From: an uncultured Clostridia bacterium
Lineage (GTDB): Bacteria > Bacillota > Clostridia > Oscillospirales > Feifaniaceae
DNA length: 64,000 nt
Direction: 5' to 3'
NCBI GenBank assembly: GCA_904420075.1
Contig: CAJFTX010000012.1
Coordinates: forward strand, 16,326 to 80,325
The notes beneath the pieces are model-generated. The model was not told where the DNA came from and searched no databases. It was given only the letters and a program-made list of their open reading frames with translations. The translations under genes and the position numbers were made by a program. Of the stretch, positions 32,531 through 40,807 are shown in pieces; the stretch's first letter is position 1; each line of letters opens with the position of its first letter.

Positions 32531-33646
32531 ATGAATAAAATTACCAATGCGGAGATCAAACGGAGCAACCGCACCCATATCTACCAGCTGCTTCACCGCG
32601 GCGGAGCGCTCTCCCGACAGGATATCGTGCAGGAGCTGCGGCTCTGTCTGCCGACGGTGACGCAGAACCTGAATAAGCTGATAGAGGAGGGGCTGGTCCG
32701 GGAGGCCGGTTCGGTCGGCAATACCGGCGGCCGGCGGGCGAAGGTCTACTCTGTTGTCCCGGAGGCGCGGGTGGCGGTCGGCGTGGACGTCACGGCGGAC
32801 CATCTGACGGCGGTCGCTGTGGATCTGACCGGTTCGGTGATCGGAACGAGGCGGATGTGCAGATCGTTTGCGCGCAGCGAGGCCGATCTGCGCGCCGTCG
32901 GAGAGCTGGTCTCGGAGTTGGTGGAGGGGAAAGAGCTGCGCCCGGAACAGATTCTGGGAGTTGGAATCGGGCTTCCGGCGCTGGTTACCGCGGATAACAG
33001 GGAGGTTTTCTACGGCAAGATTTTGCAGATCGACGGGACGACCCGCGAGGAATTTGCCGCCTATCTGCCATATCCGGTGGCGCTTGTGAACGACGCGAAC
33101 GCCGCGGGATTTGCGGAGGTGTGGGCCGGGAGCGGACAGGAGAGCAGCTTCTATCTGATGCTGAGCAACAATGTCGGCGGCTCGGTGCTGATCGGCGGGG
33201 AGGTCTATCCGGGCGAGAGCATCCACAGCGGGGAGGCGGGCCATCTGACCCTCTATCCGGGGGGCAGGGAGTGCTACTGCGGACAGCGGGGCTGCGTGGA
33301 CCCCTACTGCTCCGCGGTGGCGCTCACCGGCGGGGAGGAGCTCGACCGGTTTTTCGAGCGGCTCGCCGCGGCGGAGGCGGAGGCGCTCGCCGCGTGGGAG
33401 AAGTATACCGACGATCTGGCAATCGTGGTGAACAATCTGCGGCTGCTATTTGATTGCAGAATGGTACTCGGCGGCTATGTGGGCGCGCGGATGGCGCCCT
33501 ATCTGGCGCAGTTCCGGGAGAAGGTGGCGCGGCGCAGCTCCTTTGACTATCCGCCGGAGACGGTGGACGTCTGCCGCACCCGCACTGAGCCGATCGCCGC
33601 GGGTGCGGCGCTCGGTTTTGTCGCGAATTTTTTAAAAGAGATCTGA
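32531..33646 (+). CDS. ROK-family transcriptional repressor
   Basis: A 371-residue regulator of the NagC/XylR type. Residues 1-75 are a winged helix (LSRQDIVQELRLCLPTVTQNLNKLIEEG). The ROK sugar-binding part follows, with VGVDVTADH, GLPALVTADN, NDANAAGFAE and the zinc motif CYCGQRGCVDPYCS. It lacks an obvious intact kinase phosphate loop, as expected of a regulator. It is likely to bind the TTTATAAA palindromes at its own promoter and at the phosphodiesterase promoter, with a sugar or polyol as inducer. Followed by a terminator. Confidence 0.9.
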   Translation: MNKITNAEIKRSNRTHIYQLLHRGGALSRQDIVQELRLCLPTVTQNLNKLIEEGLVREAGSVGNTGGRRAKVYSVVPEARVAVGVDVTADHLTAVAVDLTGSVIGTRRMCRSFARSEADLRAVGELVSELVEGKELRPEQILGVGIGLPALVTADNREVFYGKILQIDGTTREEFAAYLPYPVALVNDANAAGFAEVWAGSGQESSFYLMLSNNVGGSVLIGGEVYPGESIHSGEAGHLTLYPGGRECYCGQRGCVDPYCSAVALTGGEELDRFFERLAAAEAEALAAWEKYTDDLAIVVNNLRLLFDCRMVLGGYVGARMAPYLAQFREKVARRSSFDYPPETVDVCRTRTEPIAAGAALGFVANFLKEI

Positions 33647-33659
33647 CCGTATCCGGGTG

Positions 33660-33695
33660 AGCGGGTCCGTCCTCTTGAGGCGGACCCGCTTTTTT
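33660..33695 (+). terminator. Intrinsic terminator of the ROK gene
   Basis: 10-bp stem (33660-33669 / 33681-33690) and TTTTT. Confidence 0.88.
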
Positions 33696-33809
33696 CTGTC
33701 TCAATTCCGTGCTCCAGATGTCTCCAGAGCCTTGTGTGGTAAAGACGGAAGCGGCATAGGAACACAGAAGGGAATCGGGAATTTTCTTTTTCGGATACAT
33801 GTTTCCGGC

Positions 33810-33875
33810 TTGACATTCACGAGGGCGGTGCTATAATCATAATATAAACTGTTTTATAAATCGAGTTTATAAAAC
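33810..33875 (+). promoter_or_regulatory. Promoter and operator of the catabolic operon
   Basis: TTGACA (33810-33815), 16-nt spacer, TATAAT (33832-33837). A perfect palindrome with arms GTTTTATAAA (33851-33860) and TTTATAAAAC (33866-33875), 5 nt apart, lies in the initially transcribed region, matching the sites at the ROK gene. Confidence 0.82.
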
Positions 33876-33891
33876 GAAAAGAGGGATTCCG

Positions 33892-34626
33892 ATGAAGCGA
33901 CCGATCATCCCGGTGGTGGGCCATCGGGGCGCGGCGGCGCTCTGGCCGGAGAATACGATGTACGCCTTCCGGGAGGCGGAGAAACTCGGGGTAGACGGGC
34001 TGGAGACCGACATCCGGATGACGCGGGATGGGGAGCTGGTGCTCTGCCATGACGAGCGGGTGGACCGGACGACCGACGGCACGGGGCGGGTGTGCGACCT
34101 CTCGCTGCGGGAGCTGCGCGCGCTGGATGCGGGCCGCCCGTTCTGCGGCGGGCCCACCGGGCTGCGAATTCCGACGCTTGAGGCGTTTCTCGACTGGGCG
34201 GCGGGGACCGGGCTCTTTCTAAATCTCGAGATCAAGGACGCCCGGCGGGAGACGGTGGAAAAGACGATGCGGACGATCGACCGGTACCGGCTGGCGGGGC
34301 GCTATGTGATCACAAGCTTTGATCTGGAGGTCTGCCGCCATGTCCGCGCGGAGTTCGGCGCGCCGGTGCAGGGCTTTGTCCACGGGCGGCTGATCAACGA
34401 CAGGCCCGACGCCTATAGGCTTTTCTATGCGGTTGGGATCGGGCTTGCCGAGCTCTCAAGAGAGCTCGTGCGGGAACTGCGGGAGGAGGGGCTTCGCCCC
34501 TGGTGCTGGTGCCCGGACACCGAGCAGCAGGTACGCCGGGCGGTCGACTGCGGAGCGGAGCTCTGTACCTGTAACGATCCCCGTCCGGCGCTTGCGCTGC
34601 TGCGGAGAGAGGGTCTCCACCCCTGA
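33892..34626 (+). CDS. Glycerophosphodiester phosphodiesterase family protein (cytosolic)
   Basis: A 244-residue TIM-barrel phosphodiesterase. The motifs are VVGHRGAAALWPENTMYAFREA (catalytic His and Glu), GLETDIRMTRDGELVLCHDERVDRTTDGTG (metal ligands, second His), LNLEIKD, and WCWCPDT. It hydrolyses a phosphodiester next to a polyol, classically glycerophosphodiesters to glycerol-3-phosphate plus alcohol. No signal peptide. It leads an operon with a polyol dehydrogenase, a phosphatase and a sugar kinase, which hints at a polyol phosphodiester rather than phospholipid head groups as substrate. Confidence 0.9.
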   Translation: MKRPIIPVVGHRGAAALWPENTMYAFREAEKLGVDGLETDIRMTRDGELVLCHDERVDRTTDGTGRVCDLSLRELRALDAGRPFCGGPTGLRIPTLEAFLDWAAGTGLFLNLEIKDARRETVEKTMRTIDRYRLAGRYVITSFDLEVCRHVRAEFGAPVQGFVHGRLINDRPDAYRLFYAVGIGLAELSRELVRELREEGLRPWCWCPDTEQQVRRAVDCGAELCTCNDPRPALALLRREGLHP

Positions 34627-34772
34627 GCGCCGCAAATCGGGGGAGAAGGCCTTGAAACAGGGGAGTGCCGGACGCTGGAATACTGCTTCGGTGTTCTCCC
34701 GGAGAGTCCATCAGCTTATCAGACGGTCCGTTTCCTGCGGCGGGGCGGGCCCACAGAAAGGGAGGAGACGAG

Positions 34773-35849
34773 ATGACACAGATTCCGAAGACGATGCGGG
34801 CGCTGGTCGCATACAGCGCGAATGACTACCGGCTGGAGACCGCGTGGCCGGTGCCTGAGTGCGGGACGGACGACATCCTGATCAAGACCGAGGGGTGCGG
34901 CATCTGCGCCGGGGATCTCAAGTGCCGCCACGGGGCCGCGATGTTCTGGGGGGACGAGGTGCAGCCCGCGTGGGTGGAGCCGCCCTTCGTTCCGGGACAC
35001 GAATTTATCGGCGTTGTGGCGGCGGTGGGCGCGCATGTCACAGGGGTAGCGGTGGGAGACCGGGTGACGGCAGACCAGATTGTCCCCTGCGGGGAGTGCC
35101 GCTTCTGTAAGGATGGACACTACTGGATGTGCCAGCGTCACCATATCTTCGGCTTTTTTGAGGACTGCTGCGGCGGGATGGCCGAGTATGTCCGATTGCC
35201 GAAGGGCGCAGTGGTGCACCGGGTGCCGAAGGAGCTGCCGCTCGAGCGGGCGCTGCTCATCGAACCGTACGCCTGCTCCAAGCACTGTGTCGACCGGGCG
35301 CAGATCGGCTGCGAGGATGTGGTGGTGCTCTCGGGGGCGGGGACGCTCGGGCTCGGGATGCTCACCTATGCGAAGATGCGCCACCCGGCGAAATTGATTG
35401 TGCTCGACATGCGTCCGGAGCGGCTCGAAAAAGCGAAGGAGTTCGGCGCGGATCTCGTCTGGAACCCCGCGGAGATGGACGTAGTAGCGGCGATCCTGGA
35501 GCTCACGGACGGCTACGGCTGCGACGTCTATATCGAGGCGACGGGGCATCCCTCCTCGGTGGTGCAGGGGATGCAGATGATCCGCAAGCTCGGGCGGTTT
35601 GTCGAGTTCTCGGTCTTCGGCGCGCCGGCCACCCTCGACTGGTCGATCATCGGGGACCGCAAGGAGCTGGATGTGCTGGGGGCGCATCTCAGCCCCTACT
35701 GTTATCCGTTTGTCATCGAACACATCGCGGACGGCTCGCTCGCGACCGAGGGGGTGGTCTCGGCCATCTTCCCGCTGGAGCGGTGGGCGGAGGCCTTCGA
35801 GGCGGCGGCCGGCGCGCATGGGGAGCTCAAAGTTGCGCTCCGGTTCTGA
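34773..35849 (+). CDS. Zinc-dependent erythritol/L-threitol dehydrogenase family protein
   Basis: A 358-residue medium-chain dehydrogenase. It has the catalytic-zinc residues in GCGICAGDLKCRHG and GHEF, the structural zinc set CGECRFCKDGHYWMC, and the NAD fold GAGTLGLGM with LDMRPERL. Blocks GAAMFWGDE, YGCDVYIEATGHPS, QMIRKLGRFVEFSVFG and GAHLSPYCYP closely match mycobacterial EltD, which oxidises erythritol and L-threitol to erythrulose. The ATG at 34773 follows GGGAGGAG; an upstream extension is ignored. Exact substrate is inferred by family likeness only. Confidence 0.85.
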   Translation: MTQIPKTMRALVAYSANDYRLETAWPVPECGTDDILIKTEGCGICAGDLKCRHGAAMFWGDEVQPAWVEPPFVPGHEFIGVVAAVGAHVTGVAVGDRVTADQIVPCGECRFCKDGHYWMCQRHHIFGFFEDCCGGMAEYVRLPKGAVVHRVPKELPLERALLIEPYACSKHCVDRAQIGCEDVVVLSGAGTLGLGMLTYAKMRHPAKLIVLDMRPERLEKAKEFGADLVWNPAEMDVVAAILELTDGYGCDVYIEATGHPSSVVQGMQMIRKLGRFVEFSVFGAPATLDWSIIGDRKELDVLGAHLSPYCYPFVIEHIADGSLATEGVVSAIFPLERWAEAFEAAAGAHGELKVALRF

Positions 35850-36498
35850 GGAGGGGCGGCTCGTCCTCTTTGATATGGACGGCGTGCTGTTTGACAGCGA
35901 ACCGCTCCATCTGAGGGCGAAGCGCGAACTGCTCGGACGGGCGGAGGTGGAGCTGCCGGAGCTTACGGCCTCCGTTGGCGTGAGCAACCGGCGCTTCTGG
36001 GAGGAGATGCGGACGCGCTTTTCTCTGCGGGAGAGCCCGGAGCAGCTCGCGCAGCGACAGACCGAGCGGGTGCTTGCGCTGCTCGAACGGGAGGGACGCC
36101 CCTCCGAGGGGCTTTTGGAGCTGCTCTCCTTTCTGGAGCGGGCGGGCGTCCGCTCGGCTGTCGCCTCCTCCTCGCCCCGCCGGCTCTGCGAGGGGGCGCT
36201 CCGCCGCCTCGGCCTTTGGAGGCGTTTCTGCGCGCTCAGCTGCGGGGATGAAGTGCCGGGAGAGAAGCCTGCGCCCGACGTCTATCTGCGCGCGCTCGCG
36301 CTCTGCGGCTGCGCCCCTGCGCACGCCGTCGCGGTGGAGGACTCGAGCACAGGTATCGCCGCGGCGCGGGCGGCAGGGCTTTTTTGCATTGGCTACAGAA
36401 ATCCCACCTCAGGCGTCCAGAATCTTGCGAGGGCGGACTGCACGGTGGACCATCTGTTAGAAATTCCAGCGATTTTGGAGGGACTATGGACTATTTGA
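35818..36498 (+). CDS. HAD-superfamily phosphatase/phosphomutase (beta-PGM-like)
   Basis: A 226-residue protein with HAD motif I LFDMDGVLFDSE, motif II SSS, motif III GEKPAPDVYLRA and motif IV VEDSSTGI..A..AG. The alpha-helical cap follows motif I, as in beta-phosphoglucomutase and sugar-phosphate phosphatases. The ATG at 35818 overlaps the dehydrogenase end by 32 bases and has no clear ribosome site; an ATG at 35872 would cut motif I, so the upstream one is used. It overlaps the kinase start by 13 bases. Substrate unknown, presumably a sugar or polyol phosphate of this pathway. Confidence 0.85.
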   Translation: MGSSKLRSGSEEGRLVLFDMDGVLFDSEPLHLRAKRELLGRAEVELPELTASVGVSNRRFWEEMRTRFSLRESPEQLAQRQTERVLALLEREGRPSEGLLELLSFLERAGVRSAVASSSPRRLCEGALRRLGLWRRFCALSCGDEVPGEKPAPDVYLRALALCGCAPAHAVAVEDSSTGIAAARAAGLFCIGYRNPTSGVQNLARADCTVDHLLEIPAILEGLWTI

Positions 36499-38012
36499 TT
36501 GGCACGGACATCGGCACGTCCGGTACCAAGACGGTGCTGATGGACCTTCGGGGAAATCTGATTGCGCAGGAGCTTGTGACCTACGATTTGCTGACGCCGC
36601 GGCCGCTCTGGGCGGAACAGTGGCCGGAGGTGTGGCTCTCGGCCGCGAAACGCTCGATCCGCCGGACGGTGGAGCGGGCGGGTGTGCCCGCGAACCGGGT
36701 GCGGGGGCTCTGTATCAGCGGGCTCTACGGGGGCTCCGGTGTCCCGCTCGACCGGGAGATGCGGCCGGTGCGCCCCTGTATCATCTGGATGGACCGCCGC
36801 GCGGAGGAGGAGAGCCGGTGGGTGCGGGAACACATCCCGGAAAAGCGGCTGCGGCGGATTACCCACAACGGGACCGACCCCTACTACGGCTATCTCAAGC
36901 AGCTCTGGATCAAACGGCACGAGCCGGAGAACTGGGAGAAAATCAAGCTCTTTCTCCCGCCGAACGCCTATGTCATCTACTGCCTCACGGGGGAGGTCGC
37001 GATCGACTACTCCTCGGCGGGTAATCTCGGGGGCGTCTTTGACATGGAGCGGCGCGCCTGGTCGGAGGAGATGCTGGAGGCGCTCGGTATCCCGCGCTCA
37101 ATGATGCCGGAGCGGCTGGTGGCCTCGAGCGAGGTGGTCGGACCGCTCCGGGCGGAGGCCGCGCGCGAACTCGGCCTGCCCGCAGGGATGCCGGTCTGTG
37201 CGGGCGGGGTGGACTGCGGCGTCGCCGCGTTCGGGCTCGGGGTGTTTGAGCCGGGCGAGTATGTGGCGGCAGTGGGGACCTCGATGTGCGCGGCGCTCAT
37301 CCACGACCGTCCGATTCCGGCGGAGGGGCTGATCGAGTGGCCGTATGTTCTCGACCCGCTGCGGCTTTCCTACTCCTTCGGCGGCGGGGCGACGGCGGGC
37401 GCGGTCGTCAAGTGGTTTCGCGACACCTTTGCGGCGGAGGAACGGGAGGCGGAGTGCGCGGGCGGAGAGAGCGCCTACGCGGCGCTCGACCGCGCGGCGT
37501 CCGAGATTCCGCCCGGCTCGGGCGGGCTTGTGGTGCTGCCCTATTTTATGGGGGAGCGGAGCCCGCTCTGGGACACCGACGCGAAGGGAGTGATTTTTGG
37601 GCTCTCCCTCTCGCATACGAGAGCGCACATCTACCGTGCGTTTCTGGAGGCGGTGGCCTATTCGCTGCGTCACACGGTGGAGGCGGCGGGGGAGTGCGCG
37701 GGGGACTATATCCTGCTTGCGGGCGGGGTGAGCCGCTCGCCGCTCTGGCGGCAGATCTTTGCCGATGTGACCGGATATCCGGTGGTCTGCCCGCTCTGCG
37801 ACGTGGAGGCAAATCTCGGAGATGTGATGCTCGCCGGGCTCGGTACCGGCTGCCTGACCCTCGAGGAGCTGCGCGGCTGGCGGACCCGGGCGGAGCCGGT
37901 CCGGCCGAATCCGGAGGCAAGTGCGGTCTATGACCGGTACTACCGGATCTACCGTGCGCTCTACGGAGATTTGAAAGGCGAGATGCGGGAGCTCTCAAGG
38001 CTCCAAAATTAG
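36486..38012 (+). CDS. FGGY-family carbohydrate kinase (xylulokinase-like)
   Basis: A 508-residue kinase. It starts YLIGTDIGTSGTKTVLMDLRG (phosphate-1), has IIWMDRRAEEE, a likely catalytic Asp in CAGGVDCGVAAFG, AAVGTSM, PYFMGERSPLWD, and the ATP-site LLAGGVSRSPLWRQI with EANLGDVMLAG. The family phosphorylates sugars and polyols such as xylulose, ribulose, glycerol and erythritol. Placed after a tetritol-type dehydrogenase, an erythrulose- or pentulose-type substrate is plausible. GGAGGG lies just before the ATG at 36486. Last gene of the operon. Confidence 0.9.
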   Translation: MDYLIGTDIGTSGTKTVLMDLRGNLIAQELVTYDLLTPRPLWAEQWPEVWLSAAKRSIRRTVERAGVPANRVRGLCISGLYGGSGVPLDREMRPVRPCIIWMDRRAEEESRWVREHIPEKRLRRITHNGTDPYYGYLKQLWIKRHEPENWEKIKLFLPPNAYVIYCLTGEVAIDYSSAGNLGGVFDMERRAWSEEMLEALGIPRSMMPERLVASSEVVGPLRAEAARELGLPAGMPVCAGGVDCGVAAFGLGVFEPGEYVAAVGTSMCAALIHDRPIPAEGLIEWPYVLDPLRLSYSFGGGATAGAVVKWFRDTFAAEEREAECAGGESAYAALDRAASEIPPGSGGLVVLPYFMGERSPLWDTDAKGVIFGLSLSHTRAHIYRAFLEAVAYSLRHTVEAAGECAGDYILLAGGVSRSPLWRQIFADVTGYPVVCPLCDVEANLGDVMLAGLGTGCLTLEELRGWRTRAEPVRPNPEASAVYDRYYRIYRALYGDLKGEMRELSRLQN

Positions 38013-38018
38013 CACAGA

Positions 38019-38048
38019 AAAAACCCCCGGTTTGAGCCGGGGGTTTTT
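38019..38048. terminator. Terminator of the catabolic operon
   Basis: Perfect 12-bp stem (38019-38030 / 38037-38048), A tract on the left and T tract on the right, between converging genes. Confidence 0.9.
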
Positions 38049-38126
38049 GCACACGCGGAGAGGGACGTACGCTCCAAAGAGGTGCGGAGGACTTTCGCAC
38101 CCGCTCCGCCGGTGCGGGAGGAAGAC

Positions 38127-38576
38127 TTAGCAGAGATAGACCTGCGGCGCGCAGAGGGTGCAGGCGGTGACCCGGCCAGAGAACTCCAGAGAGACATGTG
38201 CGCTCTCGGCCCCCTCGGGACAGTTGAAATGTTCAAGCAGCGGACGAAACTCGGAGCAGATCCGCCCGGCGATCTCCCGCCGGACGGTCTGAAGCAGGTC
38301 GTCCGCTGCGCTGTAGAAGGCGGCGGTGAGCGAAGCGCTCTGGACCTCGATTGCGCGGAGAAAGAGCCCCCAGCGGAGCGCTTTCGCCCCGCGCAGGCCG
38401 ATCGGCGGTTCATAGAGAAAAAGGCCGGTGTAGGCCACCCCATTCGGAATGGTGACGCTGCAGGTGCGGTACCCGTTGTGGGTAAAGTTGTCGTAGGTGA
38501 GTCCGTAGCAGGAAAAGTGCTCCGGTCCCCCGGCGGGGCCGGGGTGTAGCCGGGAATTTTGAATCTGATTTTCCAC
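38127..38576 (-). CDS. Uncharacterised 149-residue protein
   Basis: I do not recognise this protein. It has no signal peptide or membrane span. It holds a beta-rich N-terminal half (CYGLTYDNFTHNGYRTCSVT, then GVAYTGLFLYEPP) and a helical half, with cysteines at both ends, the last being the final residue. GAGGGGAGGGG precedes the ATG, codon use matches the neighbours, and a shared terminator lies downstream, all favouring a real gene. It stands alone. Confidence 0.55.
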   Translation of the reverse strand: MENQIQNSRLHPGPAGGPEHFSCYGLTYDNFTHNGYRTCSVTIPNGVAYTGLFLYEPPIGLRGAKALRWGLFLRAIEVQSASLTAAFYSAADDLLQTVRREIAGRICSEFRPLLEHFNCPEGAESAHVSLEFSGRVTACTLCAPQVYLC

Positions 38577-38984
38577 TGGGGTGTTCCCCTCCCCTCAAAA
38601 CTGCGCCCCAGTCTATCCTATGCCGGGAGGTGGGAAAAGGTCCGCCCGCTTTCGGGCACTCCGGTGGAGAGCGGGCACTCGCGGGAAATCACAGATTGGG
38701 GAAGGAGCAGATTTCTCCACGGCATGGCGCTGTTTTGATCCCTGTGGAGAGAGAAAAGCATCTCGCTGGGACCGTCAATTATATCACTTTTTTCTGTGGG
38801 GAGAGGGGGATTTTGGTGGACTGTGCCGGAGAGTGCTTCCTCGATTTTGTACAGAGGCCTTTTTGGTGAGCGACGTCCCTCTTTTCGGGGGTATGAGATG
38901 GAGGTTGTCTCTGCGGCGAGGGTGGTTCTGTGCCGGCGGGAGAAAGCGCCGCCATTTGGGGAGGGAGAAAAAATGCGGATTTAC
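38577..38984. other. Intergenic stretch of about 400 bases
   Basis: I see no supported gene. Open plus-strand frames here lack ribosome sites and family likeness. The right end holds the exporter terminator. Confidence 0.45.
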
Positions 38985-39026
38985 GGTGAAAAAACGGACG
39001 GCGCCTCCGTGAAGAGGCGCCGTCCG
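38985..39026 (-). terminator. Terminator of the ABC exporter operon
   Basis: Perfect 13-bp stem (38995-39007 / 39014-39026), followed on the minus strand by TTTTTT. Confidence 0.9.
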
Positions 39027-39055
39027 GCGAGCAGATGAAATGGTGTGAGGGCCTT

Positions 39056-40807
39056 TTATTTTGCAAACTGACTCTGATAGAGCTCGGCGTAGAAACCGCC
39101 CTGCGCGAGCAGACTCTCGTGGGTGCCCTGCTCCACGATCTGCCCCTTGTTCATCACCAGGATGAGATCGGCCTCGCGGATGGTGGAGAGGCGGTGGGCG
39201 ACGATGAAGCTGGTCCGTCCCTCCATCAGTCTGGCAAACGCCTCCTGAATTTTGAGCTCGGTGCGGGTGTCGATCGAGCTTGTGGCCTCGTCGAGAATCA
39301 ACATCGGCGGGGCGCAGAGCATGATCCGGGCAATACAGAGCAGCTGCTTCTGCCCCTGGGAGAGACTGCCGCCGTCCTCGGGAATGACGGTGTCGTACCC
39401 CTCGGGCAGCTTTTTGATAAAGCTGTGCGCGTGGGCCGCCTTTGCGGCGGAGATCAGCTCCTCCTCGGTGGCGTCCGGCCGGCCGAGGGTGATGTTTTCG
39501 CGCACGGTGCCCTCCTTGAGCCAGGTGTCCTGCAGTACCATACCGTAGCCGCGGCGGAGACTCTCGCGGGTAATCTCCCGGATATCGGTGCCGTCGACCG
39601 AGATGGAGCCGCCGGTCACCTCGTAAAACCGCATGAGCAGATTGATCAGCGTCGTCTTACCGCAGCCGGTGGGGCCGACCAGGGCGATTCGCTGCCCGGG
39701 GCGTACCGAGAGGTTGAAGTTCTCGATGAGCGGCCGGTCGGGGCGGTAGGAGAAGGAGACGCCGCGCGCCGCCACCGCGCCCGCGGGGTGGTCGAGCACT
39801 CGGGCCCCAGGGGCGTCGGGCGTCTCGAGCGGCTCGTCGAGCAGGGCGAAGATCCGCCCGGCGCACGCGAGCGCATTTTGCAGCTCGGTCACAACGCCGG
39901 AGATCTCATTGAAGGGTTTTGTGTACTGATTTGCGTAGGAGAGCAGGGCGGAGAGACTGCCGACGGTGATCCCGCCGCCGAGGGCGACGAGCGCCCCCAC
40001 CGTCCCCACGCCCGCGTAGACCAGCCCGTTGATAAAGCGGGTGGAGGGATTGGTGACCGAGGAGTAAAAAATCGCGCGCAGCGAGACCTTCTCGAGCCGG
40101 TCGTTGATCTCGTCGAAGGCGCGCTCGCTCTCGGTCTCGTGGGAAAAGGCCTGCACCACCTTCTGGTTGCCGACCATCTCGTCGATAAGAGCTGTCTGCT
40201 CCGCTCGGGTCTCCGACTGGCGGAAGAAGAGCGAGTAGGTCCGCTTTGCGACAAAGCTCGCCACAAAGAGGGAGAGAGGGGTGACAAGCAGCACCACAAG
40301 CGCGATTTGCAGGTTGATCGCGAGCATGAAGCCGAGCGTGCCGAGAATGGTGAGCACACCGGAGAAGAGCTGGGTAAATCCCATCAGCAGCCCGTCGGCG
40401 AACTGATCCACGTCGGCGATCACACGGCTGACCGTTTCGCCCGCGGGATGGCTGTCAAGGTAGGAGAGCGGAAGACGCTGAAGGTGGGCGATCGCCTCGT
40501 TGCGGATGTCCCGCACCGTGCGGAAGGTGATCCGGTTGTTGCAGAGATTCATCAGCCACTGGGCGGCGGCCGTGAGCAGAATGACACCCACCATGCGGAA
40601 GATGAGGCCGGACAGGGCCGAAAAGTCCACCCGGCCGGCGGCGACGATCTGATCGACCGCCTCGCCGATGAGAATCGGAAGATAGAGGGTGAGCGCCACC
40701 GAAACGGCGGCGAAGAGCAGCGATAAAAATACCATCGCCCGATGGGGACGCAGATAGTGCATCAGCTGCCGCAGCGTCTGCAGCTGTGTCTTTCTCTTTT
40801 CTTTCAC
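39056..40807 (-). CDS. ABC exporter half-transporter with intact ATP site (heterodimer partner B)
   Basis: A 583-residue protein: six membrane spans (about 20-320), then the ATPase with Walker A GPTGCGKTT, signature LSQGQKQLL (Q in place of one G), and Walker B ILDEATSSIDT with the catalytic Glu. It starts with GTG at 40807, overlapping the partner's stop by four bases (GTGA). Together the two form a heterodimeric type IV exporter of the BmrC/BmrD or TM287/288 kind, which export drugs or peptides. Cargo is unknown. Confidence 0.93.
   Translation of the reverse strand: MKEKRKTQLQTLRQLMHYLRPHRAMVFLSLLFAAVSVALTLYLPILIGEAVDQIVAAGRVDFSALSGLIFRMVGVILLTAAAQWLMNLCNNRITFRTVRDIRNEAIAHLQRLPLSYLDSHPAGETVSRVIADVDQFADGLLMGFTQLFSGVLTILGTLGFMLAINLQIALVVLLVTPLSLFVASFVAKRTYSLFFRQSETRAEQTALIDEMVGNQKVVQAFSHETESERAFDEINDRLEKVSLRAIFYSSVTNPSTRFINGLVYAGVGTVGALVALGGGITVGSLSALLSYANQYTKPFNEISGVVTELQNALACAGRIFALLDEPLETPDAPGARVLDHPAGAVAARGVSFSYRPDRPLIENFNLSVRPGQRIALVGPTGCGKTTLINLLMRFYEVTGGSISVDGTDIREITRESLRRGYGMVLQDTWLKEGTVRENITLGRPDATEEELISAAKAAHAHSFIKKLPEGYDTVIPEDGGSLSQGQKQLLCIARIMLCAPPMLILDEATSSIDTRTELKIQEAFARLMEGRTSFIVAHRLSTIREADLILVMNKGQIVEQGTHESLLAQGGFYAELYQSQFAK

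Noticed and set aside
39035..40726. 563-codon plus-strand open frame
   Set aside because: Antisense shadow of the ABC exporter gene.
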